Shown here one piece after another: positions 44,131-54,763 of a DNA stretch of 64,000 bases (its first letter is position 1; every line of letters starts with the position of its first letter). The DNA comes from Rhodocollybia butyracea (taxonomy: Eukaryota; Basidiomycota; Agaricomycetes; Agaricales; Omphalotaceae), in the NCBI GenBank assembly GCA_015501585.1, contig JADNRY010000341.1, forward strand, positions 1-64,000. The letters run 5' to 3'. The position numbers were made by a program, and so were the translations under genes. The notes below the pieces were generated by a model. The model was not told where the DNA came from, did not search any database, and saw only the letters and a program-made list of their open reading frames with translations.

Positions 44131-44242
44131 GCAGCTGAATACTTAGTAGGTGTGGATTGCAGACTGACTGAGAGTGAAGGGGAAATCATCTAGATCTTAT
44201 AAGGACGGGGAGGAAACGGATACATCCATTGTCGAAAGTTTA

Positions 44243-44343
44243 GATATGCTTCTAAGGGGAACGATTGCAACGAAGCAAACCAGACAACGGTGTCTGGTAC
44301 TCTCACTGGTTCTCGCATGGGTTATACATGTACTTTCGACTAA
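44243..44343 (+). pseudogene. Orphan last exon of the broken secreted-protein gene
   Basis: Starts with GATATGCTTCTAAG and encodes GNDCNEANQTT...GYTCTFD then TAA. This is the counterpart of the last exon of the gene at 47350 (47673-47760), here on the opposite strand from its own signal-peptide exon. The right breakpoint of the inversion lies at about 44240. Confidence 0.75.
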
Positions 44344-45268
44344 CTCATGTGGTCACATCATTTGGACGGTATGTGCATAGGCAAATTCACTCACTACGAC
44401 CAAGTAAGCCTTGCCATTGATATTGAAACTTGAAGACCTCACAATCGGGAAGCAAAGTCTCTTGGCTCCGCAAAGCACCCTTTCCGACTAGTTAGAAGGA
44501 AGACTTCCGAAGACGAAAGTCTTTCGGGGAGCAAATGGTACGAGCAGGATTGAGCCTGGGCCTGAGGTGCTAGTTGAACTTCGCCTCCACACCCCGGGCC
44601 AGAGTCACTGTCAATTACACGTCCTTTCGCACCCCTCCTTAGGTCAAGCTTCAGATCTGCAGGGACCAAAGCCATGGAACGAACACGAACGTCTACGTAA
44701 CTTGCATGTACTACAAGATTTCTATCGATTTCAAGATCCTGATGGTCTTCTCGGTTCCTTGTATGTATGACGTCAGCATTTTCTATCTTCCTCCCACCCA
44801 TAATGCACCTGCACTCTACTTTGCTCGTTCGCCACAAGTCTACCCCAAATCTAAACCCGTATCACAATAGGTGCCAATTTCTTTCATGTGCTATATGGAT
44901 GTACGTCCCCATTTACCATCGCTTTTTCCCTGGTATTTGCTGCGCGATGTTCTTCACTACAGGTCGAATCGGATCCAGCGCCGGGACTCCTACCCTTCTG
45001 CCAAGCTATGGACGTCAAGATGCGCTAGCAAATTCTGATGAATCTTCCAAGTAGTACAATAGCACGGCGCACACGATCGAAAACCCGTTCTAGTTTGCTT
45101 TTCTCGTACGACGATGCTCTTCAAGTAAATCGCGCGCGATCGAAAACCCGAGGAGCATCAAGGACACCAGCACGACATTAGTGCCAGACGTAAAATCTTG
45201 AAACGTACTTTCGAAAAATTCATCCGAATAGATACATCCATCCAAGTTCTTCTCGTCGTACTACTTGG

Positions 45269-45276
45269 TATAAAAG
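45269..45276 (+). promoter_or_regulatory. TATA box, secreted gene 4
   Basis: TATAAAAG about 70 bases upstream of the ATG at 45343, in the same context as at 42029. Confidence 0.75.
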
Positions 45277-45342
45277 CTAGGTGATTTTGCTCTACATACC
45301 TCAGTCTGCAACCCGCATACTAACGCATTCGCCAACTACAAC

Positions 45343-45764
45343 ATGTTCTCCAAAGCCATTCTCCTCGCTTCTGCCTTCATTGCTGCTGCTGCTGCCACCC
45401 CTATGATCTCTGAGGTCTCTGAGGTACGTCGCTCAGGCGCTTGTCCGATGTAGATTCTTCGCTCACTTTCCGAATTACAGACCAATGTAACCGCATTTGT
45501 TTGCTCCGTCAAGCCCTTTAACATACCGATCGGCGGATGTTTCGGGCTGTCTTCCTTCAACTTGACCGGCAGCTCAATCATTGTTTCCCCAAACGCAATC
45601 CTCGGGTGCACTTACTACCTGTACGGGTCTTTTAACTTGTTTGAATCGAGTCCCAGATGTTGACTTTCAATACTAGGGGTGTTGACTGCAAGGGAGACAC
45701 CGTGGCTGCCCCGGTGACTACCGGCTCCGCTTCGTGTTTTGGGGTGCTCAGTGGCGGGGTGTAA
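45343..45764 (+). CDS. Small secreted cysteine-rich protein 4 (A type)
   Basis: Exons 45343-45423, 45481-45620 and 45677-45764 give 102 residues. Signal peptide MFSKAILLASAFIAAAAA, short propeptide, intron 1 (57 bases, GTACGT). Exon 2 carries three cysteines and ends GCTYYL at a phase-2 intron (56 bases); exon 3 carries two cysteines and ends VLSGGV. Paralogue of the gene at 42106 by block duplication: the promoter and intron positions are the same, while the mature domains have diverged strongly, more than the flanking DNA, which suggests fast protein evolution. Confidence 0.85.
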
Positions 45765-46403
45765 CCAACGTGGACGGAGTCTGAGATATGTGGTGGATTC
45801 TTGAAACTATTTGTTCCCGTCATCTTAGAACAGTTGCCCCGCCCACCTAAGTAGTATGTGTTTGATTACTACCTAGTTCGTTTATCTATTGGAAGAGGTG
45901 TCGTGTCTGTACTTCCTCACTTTCCCATTGGTAGTACTGTGTTCTTCAATCGATATCATTCTTCTCTTATAGCTGGCAGGCTCAAGCGCTCATCTCCACT
46001 CAGTTCCCGTATTCCTGAAGGAGAGGGAAGAGGGAAGGGTAAAGAGCACAATTTTTCTCCCCCTGTCCGGTGTTCGGAAAACGGGACGTCTCTGCGCGAC
46101 AAGAGTGGAAATGGCGCGCGCCTCCCGCATAATGCGCCAATACCGCACACTGTTCTGCTGTCGACTGCCGAGCCATGAATGTCAGGAGCCACACTACTAG
46201 GCTTTTCAAGTTAGTACAACACGCACAATCGACAACCTATCTAATAGATTCAATCATCTCGTCCCACAATGTGGTCGAAAGCTCACAAGTCTATCTTCAG
46301 ACCCAGTACTCAGTACTCAGGGTCCATCATCGAGGATAACACTGGCATGACACCAGCATGGCACCAGCGGTAGACATAAGATGGGAATGACCGTACTACT
46401 CGG

Positions 46404-46410
46404 TATAAAA
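46404..46410 (+). promoter_or_regulatory. TATA box, secreted gene 5
   Basis: TATAAAA about 70 bases before the ATG at 46479. Confidence 0.7.
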
Positions 46411-46478
46411 AACCCTTCAAAGTTCAAGGATTCAGAGTCAGCAATCCGTACCTAAACGAGCTTGTAAACCGTCACAGC

Positions 46479-46887
46479 ATGTTCGCCAAAGTCATTCTCA
46501 TTGCTTTTGCTTTCATTCACACTGCCTCTGCCGCAGCGCTGGTACGTCGTTCGTGCCCTTGTTCAATGTATAACTCGCACTGACCCCCAGGAACACAGGT
46601 GATTGGCCCAGTGAACGTTAAATTTTGCACCAGCACAGGACTCTGCTTTACCGATTCCATCGATGATGGCGTATGCTTCGACGTTCCTCTTAATGTCATT
46701 TCCGTCGTTGTTTCAGACGCGGACTGCACTTTCTTCTCGTAGATATCTCCTACTTATTTCAACAGAGTCCGATTAGAAACTAATTTTGAATACTTATAGG
46801 ACGAGTAACCGTGAATGCGAAGGGGATTCGAGTGACGCGTGGTTCCCAGGTAGTGGTTCCTATGAGTGTACCCGGGTTCCAGAGTAG
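46479..46887 (+). CDS. Small secreted cysteine-rich protein 5 (B type)
   Basis: Exons 46479-46541, 46599-46738 and 46800-46887 give 96 residues. Signal peptide MFAKVILIAFAFIHTASA. Exon 2 starts VIGPVNVKFC and ends DADCTFFS; exon 3 has RECEGD and SYECTRVPE. Six cysteines at positions equivalent to the gene at 43272. Exon 1 and exon 3 are nearly the same as in that paralogue while the middle of exon 2 differs widely, so change is concentrated in the mature loops. Confidence 0.87.
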
Positions 46888-47278
46888 TTCCATATGTGGT
46901 TGTGTATTTGGAACGAGTCTGTACTTATATTGCTTCAACTTTACTGTGTTGTCCAATCACTGATATCGTTCTTCCTTATCTGAGCTGGCGAACCTCCATC
47001 GCCTTTCATCCTTCCCACCCCTCTAACCCCTTTATCCGTAAAATTAACCATACTGTCTGGTGTTCGGTAAACGCGGCGGCTTTGTGAGAAGAAGAGCGTT
47101 CCAGTACGGCGCAATTGCAAACCCGTCCCAAGGCTTTAATCTTCTCGTACGACAATGTAAGTTGTGCACGGGCCCCAAACTCAACTCCTAAGCCTAGACT
47201 GTTGGAAGACTCGGGTACAGAGGTAGGATCCGAGAATATACTTTCGGACAATGAACGCATCCGTTTCCTCCTCGTCCT

Positions 47279-47286
47279 TATAAAAG
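47279..47286 (+). promoter_or_regulatory. TATA box, secreted gene 6
   Basis: TATAAAAG about 68 bases before the ATG at 47350. Confidence 0.75.
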
Positions 47287-47349
47287 CTAGGTGATTTCCC
47301 TTTCACTTCCAGTCAGTCTGCAATCCGAACCTACTAAGTACTTAGCTGC

Positions 47350-47760
47350 ATGTTCTCCAAAGCCGTCCTCATTGCTTTTTTCTTCATCGCCGCTGCCTCA
47401 GCAACCCCTCCTGTTCGTACCTTGGACTCTCGTTCGATATAGATCCTGCACTCATCCTCTATACAGTCGGGCGATCCAAGCATTCAGCTTTGCTTCCCCT
47501 CCTTGGGATGTAATCCGATTTTCGCCACATGCAGCAATTCCAAACGGGGGTGTTTCAATTTCATCAACGACTCTGTTATGATTACTTCACGATGCACTTT
47601 ATTCGTGTACGGATCCTTCTCTAAATCACCGTGGCTCTAAATTTACCATTGAGCTGAATGATATGTTTCTAGGGGGTACGAATGCAATGAAGCAAACCGG
47701 ACCACGTCTGGTACTCTCACCGGGTCCCGCATGGAGGGTTATACGTGTACTTTCGACTAA
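47350..47760 (+). CDS. Small secreted cysteine-rich protein 6 (F type)
   Basis: Exons 47350-47412, 47467-47606 and 47673-47760 give 96 residues. Signal peptide MFSKAVLIAFFFIAAASA; intron 1 has donor GTTCGT, intron 2 (66 bases) starts GTACGG. Seven cysteines in the mature part, one more than B types (LCFPSLGC, ATC, RGC, SRC, YEC, YTC). Intact counterpart of the rearranged gene at 43965-44343. No domain recognised; probably apoplastic or cell-surface. Confidence 0.86.
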
Positions 47761-48341
47761 CCCGTGTCACATACTAGACGATATGGGAATATAGCTTTGA
47801 CACTGCCCATTTTGGGTTTTAACTATACAGATTACAGTTGAAGTCCGTATTTGAGATGCAGGTATATAAATAGAAAACTCACTTTCACAAGCACATGAGA
47901 GTGTAAACGAGTGAGGACATCGGTAGGTAGGTATTTGAATATCTATAAATGGTCTTCATTCTTCTCCCCTGACGTGTTTCGGCCAAATCCTGGAGAAGTG
48001 CTTGCTTTTTGAATAGATTTTACGAAGAACGGGTGTTCGAGGAACGGAGAGCCTCTGCGCAAAAAGAGTGGATATGCCAATGGCTCAGCGCATCTCCGCA
48101 TATGCACCGATACCGCACTCAGCTGTTCTGCCGTCGACTGCCGAGCTATGAGTATCAGAAGCCACACCTAAGCTTTTCAAGCTAGTACGATGTGAACGAT
48201 CGAAATCCTATCTAGGTTCAATCATCTTGTAGAACAATCCAGTGGTTGAAAACTCAGCTTCTGGCATGACATCGGCACCAGCGACATAAGATGGGAATAC
48301 TATACTCTCAACACTCATCTCCTTCTGGTCTTCCTATTTCA

Positions 48342-48349
48342 TATAAAAG
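48342..48349 (+). promoter_or_regulatory. TATA box, secreted gene 7
   Basis: TATAAAAG about 65 bases before the ATG at 48411. Confidence 0.75.
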
Positions 48350-48410
48350 CTAAGTGATTTCACTCCTTTCACTTCGGTCAGCAGTCCAGGCGCTTGTAAA
48401 CATAACAAAC

Positions 48411-48817
48411 ATGCTCTCCAAGATCATTCTCGTTGCCGCCGGCTTTATTACCGCTGCCTCTGCAACCCCTGTACGTCGTGCCTTTGCTAACCTAACTACT
48501 CCCCCAATGTATGTCCCCCACTGACGTGCGACCCTCTGAAATACAGGCCGTCAGTCCTGTAAACATTAAATTTTGCACCGCCGCAGGAGTCTGCTCTGTC
48601 GCGCCCATCGCCGCAGGCTCATGTGTCCCCTTTACGCTGTCCAATATCACCTCTGTTATCGTCTCAGGAGGCGCGACATGCGAATTCTTCTCGTATGTAG
48701 ATCCCTCATCCCATCTCAGCTGAGTCCCAGAAACTGACTTTGAATATTTCTAGGACGAATAATTGTACAGGAGGCGCTGGTGAGGTGGACGGCGCTGCCT
48801 CCTATAAGTGCACATAA
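48411..48817 (+). CDS. Small secreted cysteine-rich protein 7 (B type)
   Basis: Exons 48411-48470, 48547-48692 and 48754-48817 give 89 residues. Signal peptide MLSKIILVAAGFITAASA; intron 1 is 76 bases, intron 2 is 61 bases (GTATGT). Exon 2 starts AVSPVNIKFC and ends GATCEFFS; exon 3 has NNC and SYKCT. Six cysteines aligned with the genes at 43272 and 46479 but more diverged in sequence. It lies outside the duplicated blocks and so is probably the oldest B-type copy here. It shares the ~200-base upstream region of the other B genes (48030-48290). Confidence 0.86.
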
Positions 48818-49626
48818 ACAGTACTTCCATAGTAGCTTGCTTGTGTATTTGGATTCTGGAGTGTGTCGTGTCTGTACTTATATTGCTTCGTTACTGTGCT
48901 CTCCAATCAATATTGCTCTTCATTATTGATATACTTCTAGGAGTACCCCTGAAAACCACTGGCTGGTACTCTCACTGAATCCCCCCTGGCGAGCTATACG
49001 GCACTTTCGACTAACTCGCAGTGTAGTCAAGGGAATACATCTGTTTCGTATGATCGTTGTTGCGCGCCTTAATGAGACTTTTATTCCTCAGTCGTACTTC
49101 TATACTATGCTCCATTGAGGTCAGCGCCTATCTACACCCCATAGCATCTCCCTATATACACGCATTCCAGTATCTGTAGAAGCTAAAGGGTGGCGCACTG
49201 TGACGTCAGTGTCAAAGCGTCATATATCTCCAGTTTCTCCGACCCCGATATCATTCCAATCTCTGAGTCCCCTTACTACTTCCTTCCATTTTCTCTACTC
49301 AAATAGTACTCTCGTAGCCGGTGGCATTTTTTGCTCAATCTAGGATCGCTTCCTTGAGGCAGTTGTATTTGGTTATCGTTGAAGTGTGATATTGAACAAA
49401 GTTGTGCAGTTGAATCACCGACATTTCTGGGCGTCGGTAGTTGGGGGTGTTACGATAAATGCATGCGCAATCAAAATCTTGTTCCTTCTCCACCGTCCTC
49501 TTTTTCCTTCTACACATTCATTTAGTTGAAAATCCTTCGCTGCTGGGCATGGGGAATTTGCATATTCAAGCAATTGGCAGGCTGTGGGAGCTTATACTCC
49601 AATATTTACTTCTTATTTAAAGGGGA
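48818..49626. other. Intergenic stretch after the secreted-protein array
   Basis: 48900-49010 contains a weak relic of the F-type last exon (GGTACTCTCACTGAATCCCC...ACTTTCGACTAA), so a further family copy once lay here. The remainder shows no gene. Confidence 0.45.
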
Positions 49627-50815
49627 ATGAAGACTCTTTTGCTCTTTGACCACGCTTCCCGCTGCCAGTTTCACCTTCAACGTACCCAAAAAAGTAAATT
49701 TTGGTGCAACTTCTTCAGCTACGTTGTTTCGAACGGATTCCGATCCGACAGCATTTAGTGTTATACTGAGGTTCACCGCACAATGGCGGAACTGCAATTG
49801 GAACCTTCCCATCTGAGCAGGCTACTGAGATACCATTAACATTCACCCCAACGGTTTGGAGGTCATATCGAACTTGCAACCGTAACCTACCAGTCCTATT
49901 TCCGTTCTGTCCGCCTTGCTGACTGGTGTTGGCGATAGAATATCGGTCACAGAGGACCCTACCACAGTCTTTGCAGCAAGTCCTATTTTCGTTGTGCTCG
50001 TACCCCCCTCCACGACGTAAGTTATTTTCTTTCTTTCCGTATCCGCCGTATTAATCTTTCTCAGTTTAAGTTTACTGGTAGCCAACCATACTCTCGTAGA
50101 ATCTGCTCGAAGTTCAGCAGCTGGATCGTGGGTATTCGATTGTCCTTTTGGTCTTCACTAAACCTAAACCAGGATGCAACACAGCAGCACAAACTCATTC
50201 CAAACCACTACCACTGGGACTGTGTCGAGCACAACAGCAACAGCAACAGATCAACTTTCTCCAACTCAATCTGTTGTATCACCCGAGATGCACATATCCA
50301 ACACACCAGCGATTGTTGGTAGTGCGCTTGGAGCTATTGCTCTGGTTACGATATGCCTACTCTTGTTCCTCATTTGAAACAAACGTCGACGACGACAACT
50401 CGGAGCTGGGCTCATCCCAGATGATATGGCAATATTGAATGCTTCTATATCACCTTTTATCAAAGCTGGATCTGATAGCAAGTATATCGTAGAGCAGCGA
50501 AAGAGGCAGAAGCCAGACGCCAGAGCCTCACAGACGGTCATAGTGGATGGCATCTTACCAGAATTTACATTTCCTACCGCACATTCAGACGTTCCTTTGG
50601 TCTCGAGCGACACTTGGGGAGAGGATTTGAGGATTGAAGATCCTGAACTTGCAGCTGGGCTATGGCCAGGAAGCCCCATTGGAGGGTCGGCGGATGAACC
50701 TGACATCGCACAGATTTTTGAGAATATAAAGAACCGAGTTACCTTTCGTCGTCACCAAGATAGTGGATTGGTAGTTTCAGTACGGAATGTACAGGACCGA
50801 GAGCTTGGTGATTGA
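49627..50815 (+). pseudogene. Mid2-like single-pass membrane protein gene, degenerate
   Basis: Common basidiomycete design: signal peptide (MKTLLLF at 49627), beta-rich extracellular domain (FTFNVPKKVNFGATSSAT, RTDSDPTAFSVILRF), Ser/Thr-rich stalk, one transmembrane helix (IVGSALGAIALVTICLLLFLI, 50312-50374), a basic stop-transfer (NKRRRRQ) and a ~130-residue cytoplasmic tail ending at 50815. Breaks: frame changes near 49650, 49795 and 49857, and a TGA at 50375-50377 directly after the membrane helix (fits CGA to TGA). A GTAAGT donor at 50020 starts a probable intron to about 50170. Likely a cell-wall or surface sensor in its intact form (family inference). Confidence 0.6.
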
Positions 50816-50930
50816 GCTTCCGCCGAAATATCCATCACTAATATATAGGGTAGTATAATCCTGATAAAGAGCAGCAAGGTGGCAAAGGCAAAGTGTGAGT
50901 CGAGGACATAGGACAGCGAAGAATGAGAGG

Positions 50931-51449
50931 TTATGAGTAGTAGCGCGTCGTCCTGCGTTTCCGGTTTCTTGATGTTTCGAGGTTCAAGAATTTAGATTGA
51001 GATTGAGTTGCGGAACTCAACAGCCAATACTGCCAGTTCAATGAGTAGCGCCAAGTTTCGTCCAACGCGGGCTGATGTTTGATGAAGCTTGAGCTTGAGG
51101 AAGAGTCGGCGTGAAGAGAAAAGGTGATGATCCAGTTCCGCAAAGTTACAGAGAGATGTCCGCAAGGGATTCGGGAAGGACGAGAGAGGACCACAGTGGA
51201 TGAAAACACGAAAATGAGATTGGTTCTCGCGGTGATCGATGTTGATGAAGGCTGAACGCTGGGCACGAATATCGAGGCGAGAATTCCAATGGTAGGTTTA
51301 CATTGGGCGCATTTGCGAAAGATGGAATACCTACTAGATATCAAGTTATCGATAATACAGTTCCGGAATCTGAACTCATCTGAGATATTGGCTAGACCAC
51401 TTAGCTTACATCCTCCCAACCCATCCCGGATTCCGACTTGCGCATCCAA
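50931..51449 (-). CDS. Unrecognised ORF, 172 codons
   Basis: Open from an ATG at 51449 to a stop at 50931, with a serine run near the C-terminus and no signal peptide, membrane segment or domain that I recognise. A frame of this length can occur by chance in 64 kb. Listed only because no better frame overlaps it. Confidence 0.2.
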   Translation of the reverse strand: MDAQVGIRDGLGGCKLSGLANISDEFRFRNCIIDNLISSRYSIFRKCAQCKPTIGILASIFVPSVQPSSTSITARTNLIFVFSSTVVLSRPSRIPCGHLSVTLRNWIITFSLHADSSSSSSFIKHQPALDETWRYSLNWQYWLLSSATQSQSKFLNLETSRNRKRRTTRYYS

Positions 51450-54341
51450 GCACTGATATTGACTAGTATTTTCCTACGCCAGGTCAACAACTACATTTGT
51501 AGTCCGGTTAGTGAGAGCAACGACGCAACAACAAGCGCCGTGATAGGCTGTGTACTGGCCGTTTCTCGGCATGTTCGTTATCTTATCATAACTTATTATG
51601 CCCGGTCGTACCCAATGTTCATTATTGGTGAGAGTGATCAACGCGTTTGGTCGTAACTTCAGTTGACCTTCGGGAGACTAATACGTCTCAATATCTATAC
51701 AGTACTCTTGACTAGCCTTGTAACTGCGCTTCATCTTGTTGACTTGATATTTTCTTTTCTCTTCTGGAACTGGTTTCTCGCCGGCGTTACATAGCCATCA
51801 TCGTAGGTATATAACTTGGGTAATAAAGCCCCCAAATTCTCTCATCTATGTATATGTACATAAGCTTGGCGAATACCTCGTCACCAATTGGAGCCGTGTA
51901 CACAGCGTGAGGCTGGTCGCAAGTTGCTAGCATCTCTGTGTCGGTAATCTACCTTGCGGGAGTCGAGCTCGCTGCCTGGTGGCCACTTTCAGCTAGCGCA
52001 CGCACATCACAGATAGTATCGCTCCTGAATAGACGTGGCCGCCTGGCGAAATGGCATCGCGTCTGACTACGATGTTCTGCAGAGACGTTAGCTATATGTA
52101 TTCTACCTGGCTACAGCCTCTGTATCCTTCTTGTTACAATCAGCACTCCCGGTTCTCTGATACATCAGCCCCCTACCATCTAAAATTATCAGATTGAAAG
52201 TGAGTGCTGACAGAGGCTGGCTTGTCCTTGGGACTGTGCGATCTCCCATCCCTTGTTCATCTGCTATGGCTCCTGGTGGCCCGCTCCTCCTTCACAAAGC
52301 GCTCCTCTCTTGAGCCATTCGCTCTCTCATCTTTTTGAGTTGGCAGAATTTATGACTCTTTGCATGGGCTGCCATATTTTATACGCATTTCCTATTCCCG
52401 ACCTTCGCACCCCATCCAGCTCATTGATGGGGACACTCCTCATTTGCTCACATAACCGATCTGTTCTTCAACTGGGGTGATACTGTGATAGGTTGCAAAG
52501 AGGTGGAGGGAGATTGGACTTTCAACGAACCACGTTGATTGCGTACAAATGCTCCTTGTGTTCACATGAAACCCTAGGGTGCTGGTACGCCGGTTTCGCC
52601 ACCGGTTGCGTGGGATTTGGTGACTTGTGCAAATAGGGATAGCACGGGAAGCCGCCCAGGATCTCGCAAGAGCCTTTAAGGCCACAGTGCGGTTACGCCT
52701 GCATGGAGACCTGGTTTTGCCCTATCACCCTCCCTCTCTTTTATTGGGGTGGAATGTGCTCCATTGCGCAGTAGATAGGTAGTCAGTAGTTGTAACAGCT
52801 AGCCTTGTACTTATGTACCTGGCCTTGCTACCATCCCTGCGTCGGGCTCGTAGTCTACCTTCTCTACGGGAGTCGAGCTCGCTGCCTGCACTGGCGTAGG
52901 GACCGGCTGCTTCCCTTGAGGGACCACTTTCAGCTGGCAAATGCCGCTGACTGGGCCGCGAAATATCATATCATATCATATTAGGAGATTGCAGGTTCGA
53001 CCCCTGCGCTGGTCAATACTGATTTAAGGCTGACAGTTTACGACCAAGTGGTCTTTGTTTCTATTTATTAAAATTTTTGCCTAATGTTTACATAGTACTT
53101 ACTCGCAGCAGTGAATGTCCAGGAAAATACCCCCGACGAGACCTAAGTAGTACGTGCTCCAGTGCTCCAGTGCTCAGCTCGATACTGGGAGACTTCACAT
53201 GAGTTTCAACTGCACTGCTCATCATGCAGTTAAAACTCAGGTGAAGGTAGCCCAGTACCTCACTCTTTCCTCCGAGTTCTCAAGCACCAAAATCTGAAAG
53301 GGCTCGAAGACGAGGAAATATTGGAGCTTGCTGGCGTTTTTATAGCAGCAACCTCGTAAACGTCAAATATCTAGCTCCGGGTGGCAGTAACTCGGCTACG
53401 ATTAAGGCCATCCATCCTACCTCCGTGCACGTACACTGCACTTCGCTTCCATGCGTCGTACGTTGTATACGTATGCATCCAAATATTCAATCCTACGCAT
53501 AATCAACAGCAAATTACAGCTCCGGTTTGCACAAAGTTCCAGCACATACTGTCTTTTACTCGACTTATTAATAGTCATTCTTGAATGAGAAATTCAATTG
53601 TAAATGGAAACTTGGGCCGGGACTAAGTACTAAGCCATCTGTCTAGGCATAGATCGGTCTATATCGTCAGTATGTATAACTACTCGGGGAGGACTAGTTA
53701 GATTTATAAACACGGAGCCTATTGGTGGTACCTTGCCTTCCCCTTCGCTCCCCTTCGTCGGTTCCTTCGTGAACGTACCGACATGCTGTTTCCTGATCAC
53801 AATTGAAATTGGCTGGGGGAGCGGTGAATTTTTCATCGGCCGTCACCAAATTGAGATTTCTGGAAGGTCAGGAAGGTCTAGCGTCGTATGTATGGCACAT
53901 ACTCACACGTGCTCTCGCACTGCCACTGTCCGTATATACAACGATTCGTACATTAGACCACCATCCCAGATAACCCCGTATAACGACTATTACCATCGCG
54001 TATTCTCCTGTTGCCTGAAGCCTAACTTCGCCTCTAGAATATAACGTGGTCCTGTCAATGCGTGCATCCGTTCGTTAGTGTTCTGTCGGGACTGAACGAC
54101 AGCCTTTCAATCATCTACCATTCAATTGATCTTTTTCGGTTTCTTTCCACATGTTGCATCGAGGAGTCGAAGTCATTGCCTACATGCTTGGAACCTACGC
54201 TATTCGGTCTCAAAATATTTTCTCAGCGACATCTGAGGAAAACGTACTTGCTGGCTGAACGACGTACGGAAATTTGATTTTGAACTGAATCAGAAAGAAC
54301 AGAAGCAATAAATTGATACTGGAACAGCAACGTTCTTTTAC
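51450..54341. other. Intergenic region with tRNA-like repeat pieces
   Basis: Two related segments (about 51950-52000 and 52858-52940) share GGGAGTCGAGCTCGCTGCC and CCACTTTCAGCT. On the minus strand they resemble Pol III A-box (AGCTGAAAGTGG) and B-box (GAGCTCGACTCC) strings. At 52984-53012 the plus strand reads GCAGGTTCGACCCCTGC, a perfect tRNA T-arm hairpin, but no 5' half of a tRNA precedes it. Probably tRNA or SINE relics. No protein gene seen. Confidence 0.35.
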
Positions 54342-54743
54342 CTAGGAAGAGATCCAAACTCCAGAAGCAATGAAGGCCTGCTCTTCGCAGGGCCCGCCAA
54401 AAATGACCCCTTCGATGATGACGCCCTTGTCAGTTTTCACATGAAGGTTTCCCCTTCCAAAATGGCCGATGATTTTCGGAAAGCCTTCGAACTGATCGAT
54501 GCTGAACCAAGTGGTTTCGAGCGTGTACTCGGGCGGAGTCTTGTCAGCACCAACACTGAAGAACGAGGGGACGTCAACGTCCGCGTTGTTCAGCATGAAA
54601 TTTATCCTGAGAGTCAAGTGCCTGAACACCCCGGTGGCTTCTGGGTCCAATCGGCCCTCAATCTGGAACTTGTCGGTGAAAACGTCGGTATCGACTGGGC
54701 GGATCATCATATGAGTAGTTTGAGAAAGGTTTTCAGTGACCAT
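54342..54743 (-). CDS. Hypothetical protein, 133 residues
   Basis: ATG at 54743 (minus strand), stop at 54342, no intron needed. The protein has a beta-rich look: alternating hydrophobic strands, GRGNLHVKTDKGVIIEGVIF and a Gly-rich end. No signal peptide. I do not recognise the family. A pyrimidine-rich ...TTGTTGCAG directly precedes the ATG and could be a splice acceptor, so an upstream exon is possible. Confidence 0.4.
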   Translation of the reverse strand: MVTENLSQTTHMMIRPVDTDVFTDKFQIEGRLDPEATGVFRHLTLRINFMLNNADVDVPSFFSVGADKTPPEYTLETTWFSIDQFEGFPKIIGHFGRGNLHVKTDKGVIIEGVIFGGPCEEQAFIASGVWISS

Positions 54744-54763
54744 CTGCAACAACGACGAAAATA

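Larger units (their letters stand above)
41285..44343. repeat. First block of a tandem three-gene segmental duplication
   Basis: Matches 44395-47760 in order: an upstream segment with CTCTTGGCTCCGCAAAGCAC, then an A-type gene, a B-type gene and a third gene. Gene starts are offset by about 3.2 kb (42106/45343 and 43272/46479). In this block the third gene is rearranged. Confidence 0.8.
44395..47760. repeat. Second block of the tandem three-gene segmental duplication
   Basis: Collinear with 41285-44343 and carries intact versions of all three secreted-protein genes (45343, 46479, 47350). Confidence 0.8.

Noticed and set aside
44439..44837. 132-codon minus-strand frame upstream of secreted gene 4
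   Set aside because: The duplicated counterpart at 41295-41522 keeps only part of the frame with insertions and deletions, so coding constraint is not supported.
52921..53012. Complete tRNA gene around the T-arm at 52984
   Set aside because: The acceptor 3' strand GCTGGTC has no matching 5' strand at the right distance, and no anticodon arm could be folded.
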